A stretch of DNA of 64,000 nt from Bacteroidales bacterium. GTDB lineage: Bacteria > Bacteroidota > Bacteroidia > Bacteroidales > JAADGE01. Location: assembly GCA_021648725.1 (NCBI GenBank), contig JAKISF010000003.1:1-64000 (forward strand), read 5' to 3'. The position numbers and the translations under genes were made by a program. The notes below the pieces were generated by a model. That model ran no database searches. It was not told the origin of the DNA and saw nothing but the letters and a program-made list of their open reading frames with translations. Below are positions 1 through 9,402 of the stretch, in pieces (the first letter of the stretch is position 1; every line of letters starts with the position of its first letter).

Positions 1-143
1 CTATATTTTTCGATTTTAAATTTTACAAAAACACAAATCCAAATTTTTGACTTGTATTTTTGTGATGATAAAATAAAAAAATCAGAAATAAGCTGTTTTT
101 AAGGCCGAGAAAATCAGCAAGCCCTAAATAAAATACTACTGAC

Positions 144-608
144 TTATTCAAAATGATATAAGAAAACAATAGTCCCGATATAAGCCGGTTTTTTTCTGTC
201 TTTTATTTCTAAGGTAGCACGCATTTCAGCTTTACAAATACCTCTTAAATCCTTAATACTTTCAACTGTTACTTTTAATCTGACTTCGTCATCAACCCTT
301 ACGGCTTCCATAAATTTGAATTTCTCAATACCGTAATTTACCTGCATTTTTAAATTATTAACTTCAATAATTTGTTCCCAAAGATAAGGTAAAACCGAAA
401 GTGTTAAATAACCGTGGGCAATAGTTGATCCGAATTGTGTTTCTTTTTTTGCTCTTTCAACATCAGTATGTATCCACTGAAAATCAAGCGTTGCATCTGC
501 AAATTTATTTATTTGCTCCTGTGTAATTTTCAAATAGGCGGAAGTTCCGATTTCTTTGCCTTCATGTGATGCAAATTCTTCAAGACTGTTTACAATTACT
601 TTTGACAT
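144..608 (-). CDS. MaoC-family (R)-specific enoyl-CoA hydratase/dehydratase
   Basis: A 154-residue hot-dog-fold protein. The segment FADATLDFQWIHTD followed by an AHGYLTLS stretch matches the hydratase-2 motif of MaoC-like dehydratases, with the Asp and His that act as the catalytic dyad in the family. Such enzymes hydrate trans-2-enoyl-CoA, in fatty-acid or branched-chain acyl-CoA metabolism; the substrate cannot be told from sequence. The length is normal for a single-domain member. It starts 17 bp after the glnS stop on the same strand, so the two are probably co-transcribed. The 143 bp to its left up to the window edge hold no gene or clear terminator. Confidence 0.88.
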   Translation of the reverse strand: MSKVIVNSLEEFASHEGKEIGTSAYLKITQEQINKFADATLDFQWIHTDVERAKKETQFGSTIAHGYLTLSVLPYLWEQIIEVNNLKMQVNYGIEKFKFMEAVRVDDEVRLKVTVESIKDLRGICKAEMRATLEIKDRKKPAYIGTIVFLYHFE

Positions 609-625
609 AGTTTTTGTGTTTTAAA

Positions 626-2326
626 TTAATTATTTTTCTTTCTCCAAGAGTCTCTTAATGTAACTGTTCTGTTAAATGTTAGTTTTTCTGAATTACTGTC
701 TTTATCAAGTGTAAAATATCCTTTTCTTTCAAACTGAAACTTTTCACCGATTTTTGCATTTTTTAAAAACGGTTCGGCTTTGCAGTTTTCAATAAGAGTT
801 AAAGAGTCAGGATTTATAAACTCTTTAAAATCTCTATCTTTGTGGCTGTCAGGGGATTCATCGCTGAATAATCTGTCATATTGTTTAACATCAATATCAA
901 TTGCATGTTCAACAGAAACCCAATGAAGCGTTCCTTTTACTTTTCTGCCGTCAGGTGATTTTCCGCCTTTTGAAAGAGGGTCATAAGTGCAAAGCAGTTC
1001 TGTGATTTCTCCGTTTTCATCTTTTATAACTTCATTGCAAGTAATAAAATAAGCATATCTTAATCTTACTTCCCCTCCGAGTTTAAGCCTGAAAAATTTT
1101 CGATTTGCAATTTCTTTAAAGTCCTCTTTTTCAATATATAAATTTCTTGAAAACGGAACTTCTCTTGTTCCGGCACTTTCATCTTCCGGATTATTAATTG
1201 CAGATAATAACTCATCCTTTCCTTTCGGATAGTTTGTAATAGTAACTTTTAAGGGGTCAATTACCGTCATTACTCTTTGGGCAACTTTATTAAGGTGCTC
1301 TCTTATGCTGAATTCCAACAAACTTACATCAATTATATTCTCTCTTTTTGCAACACCTACTTTCTCAGCAAAGATTTTTAATGCTTCCGGCGTGTAACCT
1401 CTTCTCCGTAAGCCTGAAATTGTAGGCATTCGAGGATCATCCCAACCTGAAACATAATTCCCTTCAACCAGTTGCAAAAGCTTTCTTTTGCTCATAACAG
1501 TATAATTCAAGTTTAATCTGGCGAATTCAATCTGGCGAGGTCTTGTTCTGCCTTCTTCGTAAATATGACCCAGAAACCAATCATACAAAGGTCGATGATT
1601 TTCAAACTCAAGCGTACAAATTGAGTGTGTAATACCCTCAAGATAATCTGATTGCCCGTGTGTATAATCATACATCGGGTAAATACACCACTTATTTCCT
1701 GTTCTGTGATGATATTCGTGTTTTATTCTGTACATAACCGGATCACGCATATGCATATTGGGCGAACTCATATCAATTTTTGCACGAAGAACTTTTTCAC
1801 CATCTTTAAATTCGCCTTTTTTCATGCGTTCAAATAAATCTAAATTTTCTTCAACAGAGCGATTTCTGAAAGGACTTTCAATACCGGGTTTTGTCGGAGT
1901 ACCTCTTGTTGCAGAAATTTCTTCTCCGCTTTGGTCGTCAACATAAGCAAGCCCTTCTTTTATCAACTTTATTGCCCATTTATAAAGTTGCTCAAAATAA
2001 TCTGACGAATAAAGATCTTCTCCGTTCCATTTAAAACCCAACCACTCAACATCTTCTTTGATGGAATCAACAAATTCAATTTCTTCTTTTGTGGGATTAG
2101 TATCGTCAAAACGAAGATTTGTTTTTCCGTTATATTTTTCTCCCAAACCAAAATTAAGGATAATTGATTTTGCATGACCGATATGCAAATATCCGTTGGG
2201 TTCAGGCGGGAACCGTGTAATTATTTCTTTGTGTTTTCCTGATTTCAAATCTTCTTCAATAATTTGTTCAATGAAGTTTAATGGTTTTTTTTCTTCCGAA
2301 ACTTCATTATTATTTTTGTCTGTCAT
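626..2326 (-). CDS. glnS: Glutaminyl-tRNA synthetase
   Basis: A class I aminoacyl-tRNA synthetase of 566 residues that charges tRNA-Gln with glutamine in the cytoplasm. The HIGH signature is in [12 protein letters not shown] (HIGH at residues 48-51) and the KMSKS equivalent is VMSKRK near 277-282. The PPEPNG segment and the beta-barrel C-terminal half (residues about 340-560) are those of GlnRS rather than of bacterial GluRS. Length agrees with the family. It is divergent from folB-cysS across 94 bp and is followed by the MaoC gene. A TATCTTTG -7 element lies 27 bp before the start. Confidence 0.97.
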   Translation of the reverse strand: MTDKNNNEVSEEKKPLNFIEQIIEEDLKSGKHKEIITRFPPEPNGYLHIGHAKSIILNFGLGEKYNGKTNLRFDDTNPTKEEIEFVDSIKEDVEWLGFKWNGEDLYSSDYFEQLYKWAIKLIKEGLAYVDDQSGEEISATRGTPTKPGIESPFRNRSVEENLDLFERMKKGEFKDGEKVLRAKIDMSSPNMHMRDPVMYRIKHEYHHRTGNKWCIYPMYDYTHGQSDYLEGITHSICTLEFENHRPLYDWFLGHIYEEGRTRPRQIEFARLNLNYTVMSKRKLLQLVEGNYVSGWDDPRMPTISGLRRRGYTPEALKIFAEKVGVAKRENIIDVSLLEFSIREHLNKVAQRVMTVIDPLKVTITNYPKGKDELLSAINNPEDESAGTREVPFSRNLYIEKEDFKEIANRKFFRLKLGGEVRLRYAYFITCNEVIKDENGEITELLCTYDPLSKGGKSPDGRKVKGTLHWVSVEHAIDIDVKQYDRLFSDESPDSHKDRDFKEFINPDSLTLIENCKAEPFLKNAKIGEKFQFERKGYFTLDKDSNSEKLTFNRTVTLRDSWRKKNN

Positions 2327-2352
2327 AATTATCTGTCTGTAAAATTATCATG

Positions 2353-2389
2353 CAAAGATAAAATGAATTATTGTTTTTTAATACATTTG
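2353..2389. promoter_or_regulatory. Divergent Bacteroidota-type -7 elements for glnS and folB
   Basis: Between the divergent genes, TATCTTTG on the minus strand (2353-2360) lies 27 bp before the glnS start, and TACATTTG on the plus strand (2382-2389) lies 32 bp before folB. Both match the TAnnTTTG consensus of the phylum. Neither has a good TTTG at the -33 position, so the call rests on the -7 match and position only. Confidence 0.45.
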
Positions 2390-2420
2390 CAAATTGAATT
2401 TATTTTCGTAAATTTTTAAT

Positions 2421-2771
2421 ATGGGATTTATAGAAATTGAAGGTATGGAGTTTTATGCCTATCACGGACATTACGAAGAAGAACAAATTGTAGGCAATCG
2501 CTTTTTAGTTGATTTGAAAATTGAAACAAATTGCCGAAAGGCTGCGGAAAGTGATCAAATCGAAGATGCTGTTAATTATCAAACAGCTTATAAAATTATT
2601 AAAACTGAAATGCAAAAAAAATCCAATTTACTGGAAAATATTGCAGGCAGAATTATTGATGCGTTGCATAATAAATTAGAAAATATGAAATCCGTCAGCA
2701 TTAAACTGTCAAAAATGAATCCTCCCATGGGCGGAAAAATTAAAAAAGTAAGTATTACAATGACAAAATAA
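2421..2771 (+). CDS. folB: Dihydroneopterin aldolase
   Basis: A 116-residue FolB that converts 7,8-dihydroneopterin to 6-hydroxymethyl-dihydropterin and glycolaldehyde in folate synthesis. The N-terminal [12 protein letters not shown] carries the conserved pterin-binding Glu region, and the C-terminal KMNPPMGGK holds the conserved Lys-x-x-Pro-Pro segment with the catalytic lysine. Length fits the family, which works as an octamer of T-fold subunits. The gene ends 4 bp before cysS, so the two form an operon; this pairing is not functionally obvious. Confidence 0.93.
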   Translation: MGFIEIEGMEFYAYHGHYEEEQIVGNRFLVDLKIETNCRKAAESDQIEDAVNYQTAYKIIKTEMQKKSNLLENIAGRIIDALHNKLENMKSVSIKLSKMNPPMGGKIKKVSITMTK

Positions 2772-2775
2772 AACA

Positions 2776-4245
2776 ATGGAAAACAAATTAACAATATATA
2801 ATACATTAAGCAGAAAAAAAGAATTATTTGAACCCATAAATCCTCCCTTTGTAGGAATGTATGTTTGCGGACCTACGGTTTACGGCGATTCTCATTTGGG
2901 GCATGCTCGCCCGGCAATTACATTTGATGTTTTATTCAGATACTTAAAATATACCGGATATAAAGTTCGATATGTCAGAAACATTACTGATGTAGGGCAC
3001 CTCGTAAATGATGCCGATGCAGGAGAAGATAAAATTGCAAAAAAAGCAAAGCTTGACCAAGTTGAACCAATGGAAATTGTTCAAAAATATACAAACAGTT
3101 ATCATAAAAACATGGAGCAACTAAACACATTGCCTCCGAGCATTGAGCCGCATGCATCTGCACACATTATTGAGCAAGCGGAAATGGTTGAAGAAATTTT
3201 AAAAAACGGTTTCGCATACGAAGTGAACGGTTCTGTATATTTCGATGTTGCAAAATACTCCGAAACAAATAATTACGGCAAACTTTCAGGAAGAATTTTG
3301 GAAGACCTCCAAAACAATACAAGAGAACTTGCCGGACAAAGTGATAAAAAAAACTCATTCGATTTTGCTCTCTGGAAAAAAGCAGAACCGGAACATATTA
3401 TGCGTTGGCCTTCAAAATGGAGCGACGGTTTTCCCGGCTGGCATTTGGAATGTTCGGTAATGAGCACAAAATATCTCGGTAATAAATTTGATATTCACGG
3501 TGGCGGTTTAGACCTTCAATTTCCCCATCACGAATGCGAAATTGCACAATCGAAAGCTGCAAAAGGTGAAGAAGCTGTTAAGTATTGGATGCATAACAAC
3601 CTTATTACAATTGCCGGACAAAAAATGAGCAAGTCTTTAAATAACTTTATTATGCTTGATGAAATGTTCAGCGGAAAACATGAACTTTTAGAACAAGCAT
3701 ACAGCCCGATGGTTGTAAAGTTCTTTATATTACAGGCACATTACCGCAGTACGCTTGACTTCTCAAATAAAGCATTGCAAGCATCCGAAAAAGGATTTAA
3801 CAGATTAATGACAGGAATTCAGACTTTAAATAATTTAAAAGAAAGCAATGAATCAACCGTAGATGTCAAATCTTTGACCGGCAAATCCTTTAAAGCACTT
3901 GATGACGATTTAAATACTCCCGTTTTAATTGCTCATTTATTTGACGGCGTTAAAATGATAAATTCAATAGCTGCAGGAAACGAAACAATTAATAATAATG
4001 ATTTGTCTTCTTTGCAAAACTTCTATGATGATATTGTTTTTAAAATTCTCGGATTAAAAGACGAAGAAGCAACTTGCAATAATGATGAAAAGCTTTCGGA
4101 TGTTATTGAGCTTCTTTTAAAATTAAGAACAGAGGCAAAAAAGAATAAAGATTTTGCAACTTCTGATAAAATAAGAAACGAGCTTAAAGAACTAGGGATT
4201 ATTGTTAAGGACACGAGAGAAGGCTCTGAGTGGAAGATTAATTAA
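2776..4245 (+). CDS. cysS: Cysteinyl-tRNA synthetase
   Basis: A class I synthetase of 489 residues charging tRNA-Cys. The zinc-site and HIGH region read [18 protein letters not shown] (Cys31, HLGH 40-43). Further zinc ligands appear in HLECS (Cys226) and PHHECE (His251 region), and KMSKSLNN is at 283-290. A helical C-terminal region follows, as usual. It starts 4 bp after folB and is followed by a 400-bp gap before the next gene. Confidence 0.97.
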   Translation: MENKLTIYNTLSRKKELFEPINPPFVGMYVCGPTVYGDSHLGHARPAITFDVLFRYLKYTGYKVRYVRNITDVGHLVNDADAGEDKIAKKAKLDQVEPMEIVQKYTNSYHKNMEQLNTLPPSIEPHASAHIIEQAEMVEEILKNGFAYEVNGSVYFDVAKYSETNNYGKLSGRILEDLQNNTRELAGQSDKKNSFDFALWKKAEPEHIMRWPSKWSDGFPGWHLECSVMSTKYLGNKFDIHGGGLDLQFPHHECEIAQSKAAKGEEAVKYWMHNNLITIAGQKMSKSLNNFIMLDEMFSGKHELLEQAYSPMVVKFFILQAHYRSTLDFSNKALQASEKGFNRLMTGIQTLNNLKESNESTVDVKSLTGKSFKALDDDLNTPVLIAHLFDGVKMINSIAAGNETINNNDLSSLQNFYDDIVFKILGLKDEEATCNNDEKLSDVIELLLKLRTEAKKNKDFATSDKIRNELKELGIIVKDTREGSEWKIN

Positions 4246-4645
4246 TTACATTATAAACAAAAAGTATAGAATTACTTCGGCATTTTTTATTGTCATTTAC
4301 ATTTACTTTACACACTAAACCTCTGAAAACAAACATTTTATGTATATTCTGGTTGCCTGCGTTAGTATTTTTTAATTGCAAATACACTTTCTGATTTGCA
4401 AAGATAAAATACACATGCGGCTAAGAAAAAAAACGATTGTGTCGCAAACAACACTTTTTACTTGATAAACAGGAAAAAATACACTACGAAAAGTTTATAC
4501 AAATAAAACAAAACCGATTGTTATATGAATACTGCTGTTTATATATGTTATCCGTCTTTTACAAAAAAAAACATGACATTTGAGTTATTAAATTTTTTGT
4601 AACTATTTGCAATTATATACGTCTTAAAAATAAAAAGCCAAAACA
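4246..4645. other. 400-bp intergenic region without a recognisable gene
   Basis: This very AT-rich stretch between cysS and the outer-membrane protein gene has no open frame of substance. A CAAAGATA near 4398-4405, which reads TATCTTTG on the minus strand, looks like a -7 element but has no minus-strand gene to serve. I see no strong hairpin, RNA gene or repeat in it. Confidence 0.5.
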
Positions 4646-7072
4646 ATGAATGTCAATAAAGAAAATAAATTGAAAAAAACATATAAGTTTTATGTATTAA
4701 TAATAATGTTTTTTTTGAGTTTCAGCAGTAATGTTTTTGCAGAAAACAATATAGGAGTTTCTGGTCAGGTAAAAGACGAACAAAGCAAAAAAGTTATAGA
4801 GTTTTGTAATGTTCGCGTATTTAATATGAAAGACAGCCTGATAACAGGAGGAGTAACTGACCAAAAAGGCTTCTTTATAATTCCCTTGTTAAGAGGAAAT
4901 TATAAATTAATAACCGAATATATGGGATATATACCGGACACTACTGAAATTTCCGTAAAAACAGGAACAGAATTCATCGGCATTATTAAACTTAAAAGAG
5001 ATGCAAACAATATAGATGAAATAATAGTAGAAGGCAGCACAAAGGAAAGTTTAATCGATAAAGATGTTTATCTGGTTACAAGTGATTTAAAAACAGGGGC
5101 AGCAAATACAAAAGATGTACTCTCAAAAGTTTCCGGTGTTAATTACGACAGATATAATAATTCAATAAAAGTTGACGGAGACGAAAATATCATAATTCTT
5201 GTAAACGGTTTGGAAAAAGATCAAGAATATATCAAAAATTTAGCTCCCGACAGGTTAAAAAAAATTGAAGTTATAAGAGACCCGAGCGGAAGATATGCTC
5301 TGGAAGGATATTCTGCAATTATAAACATTATATTAAAAGAAAATTATAAAGGAACCGAATTCCATTTTTCTGACCAACTGATTACCGACCCCGACAATAA
5401 AGATTCAAATTACCGTATTCCTATTAACAGCTTTGATGCAAATATAAATTACACATATAATAAAATTAATATTTATTCTGCCGTCAGATACAGCTTTTTT
5501 AATATTGGAATGTTGGCAAGTAATTATAAAGAATATGACAACGGATTAACAATTGATAAAAACTCAGGAAGTAATTTACATAATTTGTTATATAAAAACA
5601 CAAGTGATAATCTAACCATAGGTGCTGATTATTATATAAACCCGAAACATACCGTAAGTTATGAAAGTAATTATAAAGGATATCTTTTAGGAGAAGGCAT
5701 CTCAAACGAAACATATAATACTTTATATCTGCAAGACGGAAACATAATTGATAATATTGAAATTGAAACAAATAATAATTCAAACAATCAAAGCAATTAC
5801 CATTCTTTCTTTTATATCGGAAAGTTTAATAAAAAAAACAGTTTGAATGTTGACTTTACATATTCAACATACAAGGATAACTATACAAATAAATATTATG
5901 AAAATTCTGTTTTAGGAAGAACCGAGCAAGGAACAAACAATAAAACAAATACAAAATTCTATGCCGAATTCAATCATACTTTAAATGATAAATCAAATAT
6001 TCAAGTAGGTTACGGAAATGAAACTAAAAATCTTACAAATACACTCATTACAAACAATATTTATTTTAATGAAGTACCGGAAGGCACAAATCCTGATTTT
6101 AATTTAACCGAATTACGCCATAAATTTTTTGCATATTACTCGTGGAATATTAATAAAAAACTCGGAATTAAACTTGGCGGTGCTGCTGAAACAAGTATTC
6201 CGAAGGTTTACGGCGAAAAATTAACATACTTCATTTACCAACCTTATGCAGATATCAAGTACAAACCTTTTAAGATTTTAGATATACAACTAAAATACAG
6301 ATCATCAAGTGATTATCCGAGTATAAGTGAAGCAAATCCATTTACTTATGTAATCGACCAAGAAACCGTATCAAAAGGAAATCCTTTTTTAAGTCCGGCA
6401 GTAAAACATAAACTTTCAATTAAACTTAATATCTTGAAAGGTTTAGCATCAGTTGAACCTTATTATCATTTTTCCGAAAATTACATCAGCCAAATAGGAA
6501 CATTAAGAAACGACGGAATATTTGAACTTACATATCAAAATGCCGGAAGATATGAGCATAAAGGAATAAAAGCAAATCTTACGATACCTTTCGGAAAAAG
6601 TTTATTTCTTCAAACAAATACAGATTTTTATAAAAGCAAAATTGAATTTGACAATAATATTCAAAAAATAAACGACTGGCGAATGAACAGCCAGTTAATA
6701 TATGTAAATAAAAAATACGGAAGTGTCAGCGGGTTAATATTTCAAAATAACTTATCAAAATACATTACCGCACAAGGCTATAATATGTGGAATAATGATT
6801 TCTGGGGATTATTTGTTCAGCAACCTTTCTTTAAAAAGAAGTTAAATGTTATGCTTCTTTATATGTTGCCGCTTGAACTCGGAATGGATTATTACCAAGG
6901 TTCATATACCGAAACAGCCAATTACTCTGAATTAAAAACACAAGACATGAGCCTTCTTAAAAACGTACTACTTCTAAGGGTCAGTTTCAGAATGAATAAA
7001 GGACAGTCTGTTCGAAAAACAGAGAAGGAAGTTAAAGAAGAAAAAGAAAAATCAACTAAAAAATTGTTTTAA
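4646..7072 (+). CDS. Outer-membrane beta-barrel protein, TonB-receptor-like, with N-terminal carboxypeptidase-regulatory domain
   Basis: An 808-residue exported protein. Residues 1-33 form a long signal peptide (basic start, hydrophobic IIMFFLSFSSNVFA). Residues about 37-108 are a CarboxypepD_reg-like beta-sandwich (SGQVKDEQSKKVIEF onward). Residues about 130-230 are plug-like (DVLSKVSGVNYDR, IEVIRDPSGRYALEGY, INIILKE). The rest is a repetitive aromatic-rich beta-barrel of the OMP_b-brl_3 type. It probably sits in the outer membrane, but no TonB box can be assigned and the substrate is unknown. No SusD partner is adjacent, which argues against a classic polysaccharide-utilisation locus. It stands alone between cysS and a peptidase gene. 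The C-terminal lysine/glutamate tail (about residues 783-808) is an unusual extension after the barrel. Confidence 0.85.
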   Translation: MNVNKENKLKKTYKFYVLIIMFFLSFSSNVFAENNIGVSGQVKDEQSKKVIEFCNVRVFNMKDSLITGGVTDQKGFFIIPLLRGNYKLITEYMGYIPDTTEISVKTGTEFIGIIKLKRDANNIDEIIVEGSTKESLIDKDVYLVTSDLKTGAANTKDVLSKVSGVNYDRYNNSIKVDGDENIIILVNGLEKDQEYIKNLAPDRLKKIEVIRDPSGRYALEGYSAIINIILKENYKGTEFHFSDQLITDPDNKDSNYRIPINSFDANINYTYNKINIYSAVRYSFFNIGMLASNYKEYDNGLTIDKNSGSNLHNLLYKNTSDNLTIGADYYINPKHTVSYESNYKGYLLGEGISNETYNTLYLQDGNIIDNIEIETNNNSNNQSNYHSFFYIGKFNKKNSLNVDFTYSTYKDNYTNKYYENSVLGRTEQGTNNKTNTKFYAEFNHTLNDKSNIQVGYGNETKNLTNTLITNNIYFNEVPEGTNPDFNLTELRHKFFAYYSWNINKKLGIKLGGAAETSIPKVYGEKLTYFIYQPYADIKYKPFKILDIQLKYRSSSDYPSISEANPFTYVIDQETVSKGNPFLSPAVKHKLSIKLNILKGLASVEPYYHFSENYISQIGTLRNDGIFELTYQNAGRYEHKGIKANLTIPFGKSLFLQTNTDFYKSKIEFDNNIQKINDWRMNSQLIYVNKKYGSVSGLIFQNNLSKYITAQGYNMWNNDFWGLFVQQPFFKKKLNVMLLYMLPLELGMDYYQGSYTETANYSELKTQDMSLLKNVLLLRVSFRMNKGQSVRKTEKEVKEEKEKSTKKLF

Positions 7073-7080
7073 AAAACAAT
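7063..7080 (+). terminator. Weak hairpin overlapping the stop codon of the barrel-protein gene
   Basis: ATTGTTTT and AAAACAAT form a perfect 8-bp stem with a 2-base loop across the stop codon. The stem is AT-only apart from one G-C pair and the downstream run is A-rich, so termination is only possible. Confidence 0.25.
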
Positions 7081-7110
7081 AAAATTAATCTCCGAATAAA
7101 AGATATAACT

Positions 7111-7118
7111 TACATTTG
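7111..7118 (+). promoter_or_regulatory. Bacteroidota -7 element upstream of the S9 peptidase
   Basis: TACATTTG matches TAnnTTTG and lies 24 bp before the start codon. No -33 TTTG is present at the right distance. Confidence 0.4.
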
Positions 7119-7142
7119 TAATTCATTCAAAACACACACAAT

Positions 7143-9239
7143 ATGAAACATCTTATATATATTTTTTCAACAATATTGTTATTGTCAACAGCGTGTAAAA
7201 CCGACAATAGCAACAAGGCATCAAAAGATAAAGAAGCAAAAATTATAAGCAAGCCAAATTTAAAACTTGAAAGTGATATTATGACACCGGAGGTTCTTTG
7301 GTCATTCGGACGCTTGGGAGATGTTCAGGTCTCGCCCGATGAAAAAACTTTGCTTTTCGGAATAACATATTATGATATTGCCGAAGACAAAGGCAACAGA
7401 GAACTTTATACAATGCCGGCAGAAGGTGGTGATATGAAGCGAATTACGGAAACAGCCGGCGGAGAATATAATGCCGTTTGGAGTAAAGACGGTAAAACAA
7501 TTTATTTTATGACTTACGGTGAATCCGGAATGCAAATGTGGAAAATGAATGCAGACGGAACAAAAAGAACTCAAATTTCAGATATTGAAGGCGGAATTTC
7601 AGGATTTATCATTTCTCCGGATGAAAGCAAAGTTTTGTTTGCAAAAGAAGTTGATTTAATCGACGATGTTGTTGATAAATATCCCGATTTGCCGAAAGCA
7701 AACGCAAGAATCATAGAAGATTTAATGTATCGCCATTGGGATACTTGGACAGATTCGTACAGCCACATTTTTGTTGCTGATTTTGACGGAAATTCAGTTT
7801 CAGGAGAACTTGATATTATGAAAGAGGAAGAATTTGACTCACCTTTGAAACCTTTCGGCGGATTTGAGGAAATTACTTGGAGTCCTGACAGTAAAACAAT
7901 TGCATATACTTGCGTTAAGAAAAAAGGGAAAGAATATACTTTATCAACAAATTCAGATATTTATTTGTATAATATTGAAACAAAAACAACCTCAAATTTA
8001 ACAGAAGGAATGAACGGCTACGACAAAGCACCTGTTTATTCGCCTGACGGTAAAAAAATTGCATGGGAAAGCATGGAAAGAGACGGTTACGAATCGGACA
8101 AAAACAGATTGTTTATATATGATTTTAAAACAAAAGAAAAGAAAGATTATACAGTAGATTTCGACCAAAATATTCACGGAATAAATTGGACGGCAGACGG
8201 AAAAAACATTTATACCGTAAGTGACTATCATGCACGTTTTCAAATTTTCAAATTAAATATTGAAAGCAATGAAATAAATGCCGTAACAAAAGGCGATTAT
8301 AATTACCGTTCTGTTGCTGTTCTGTCGGATAAATTGATTGCAACAAAACAATCAATGTCGATGCCTACGGAGATTTTTGCAATTAAGGAACAAGGCAAAG
8401 AAACTCAACTAAGTTTTGTAAATAAAGATGTATTAGATCAATTAGAACTTGCAAAAGTTGAAGAGCGTTGGGTTAAAACAACCGACGGAAAAGATATGTT
8501 GGTGTGGGTAATTTATCCTCCCCATTTTGATGCAAATAAAAAATACCCTGCATTGTTGTATTGTCAAGGCGGTCCGCAATCGTCAGTCAGTCAGTTCTTT
8601 TCTTATCGCTGGAATTTTCAAATGATGGCAGCAAACGGCTATGTTGTTGTAGCTCCCAACCGCAGAGGATTACCTAGTTTCGGGCAAGAATGGAATGAAC
8701 AAATAAGCGGAGATTACGGCGGGCAAAATATGAAAGATTATTTTTCGGCAATTGACGAATTTAAAAAAGAACCTTTTATTGATGAGGATAAACTCGGGGC
8801 AATCGGGGCAAGTTACGGAGGGTTTTCTGTTTTTTGGCTTGCCGGAAATCATAATAAAAGATTTAAAGCATTTATTGCACATGACGGAATTTTTAATTTT
8901 GAAGCACAATATCTCGAAACCGAAGAAATGTGGTTTGCAAATTGGGATTTAGGCGGTGCTTTTTGGGATAAAAATAACAGAACTGCACAAAATTCTTATG
9001 CAAATTCACCGCATAAATTTGTGCAAAATTGGGATACGCCGATTATGGTTATTCACGGACAAAAAGATTACAGAATTGCCGTAACGCAAGGAATGAGTGC
9101 TTTTAATGCTGCAATTTTAAAAGATGTGCCGGCAAAATTCCTTTATTTCCCGGAAGAAAATCATTGGGTATTGCATCCGCAAAACGGAATACTTTGGCAA
9201 AGAGAATTTAAAACTTGGTTGGATAAATGGCTTAAGTAA
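7143..9239 (+). CDS. S9-family prolyl oligopeptidase-type serine peptidase, lipoprotein
   Basis: A 698-residue peptidase. The N-terminus is a lipoprotein signal with lipobox LSTAC, so it is probably anchored in the envelope. Residues about 50-430 contain PD40/WD40-like propeller repeats (SPDEKTLLF, WSKDGKTIYFM, SPDGKKIAW). The C-terminal alpha/beta-hydrolase domain has the nucleophile in GASYGG (Ser557), the acid in HGQKDYR (Asp642) and the base in ENHW (His674). This is the architecture of dipeptidyl-peptidase/acylaminoacyl-peptidase-like enzymes that trim oligopeptides; the exact specificity is not deducible. The gene is monocistronic: the next gene is convergent, 163 bp away. Confidence 0.93.
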   Translation: MKHLIYIFSTILLLSTACKTDNSNKASKDKEAKIISKPNLKLESDIMTPEVLWSFGRLGDVQVSPDEKTLLFGITYYDIAEDKGNRELYTMPAEGGDMKRITETAGGEYNAVWSKDGKTIYFMTYGESGMQMWKMNADGTKRTQISDIEGGISGFIISPDESKVLFAKEVDLIDDVVDKYPDLPKANARIIEDLMYRHWDTWTDSYSHIFVADFDGNSVSGELDIMKEEEFDSPLKPFGGFEEITWSPDSKTIAYTCVKKKGKEYTLSTNSDIYLYNIETKTTSNLTEGMNGYDKAPVYSPDGKKIAWESMERDGYESDKNRLFIYDFKTKEKKDYTVDFDQNIHGINWTADGKNIYTVSDYHARFQIFKLNIESNEINAVTKGDYNYRSVAVLSDKLIATKQSMSMPTEIFAIKEQGKETQLSFVNKDVLDQLELAKVEERWVKTTDGKDMLVWVIYPPHFDANKKYPALLYCQGGPQSSVSQFFSYRWNFQMMAANGYVVVAPNRRGLPSFGQEWNEQISGDYGGQNMKDYFSAIDEFKKEPFIDEDKLGAIGASYGGFSVFWLAGNHNKRFKAFIAHDGIFNFEAQYLETEEMWFANWDLGGAFWDKNNRTAQNSYANSPHKFVQNWDTPIMVIHGQKDYRIAVTQGMSAFNAAILKDVPAKFLYFPEENHWVLHPQNGILWQREFKTWLDKWLK

Positions 9240-9402
9240 TTTTTAAACCTCATTAAGCTGTAAACATTTATTATATCAAACTTCGGTTATTAATTTAAAT
9301 TTATGCTTACGAGCTAACTTCCGTACCAAACATTTTTGCCCTGTAAAATACTGACAAGTGCAAAGGAGCATTATAAAGTAAGAACTTAAAAAGCGATTAC
9401 GT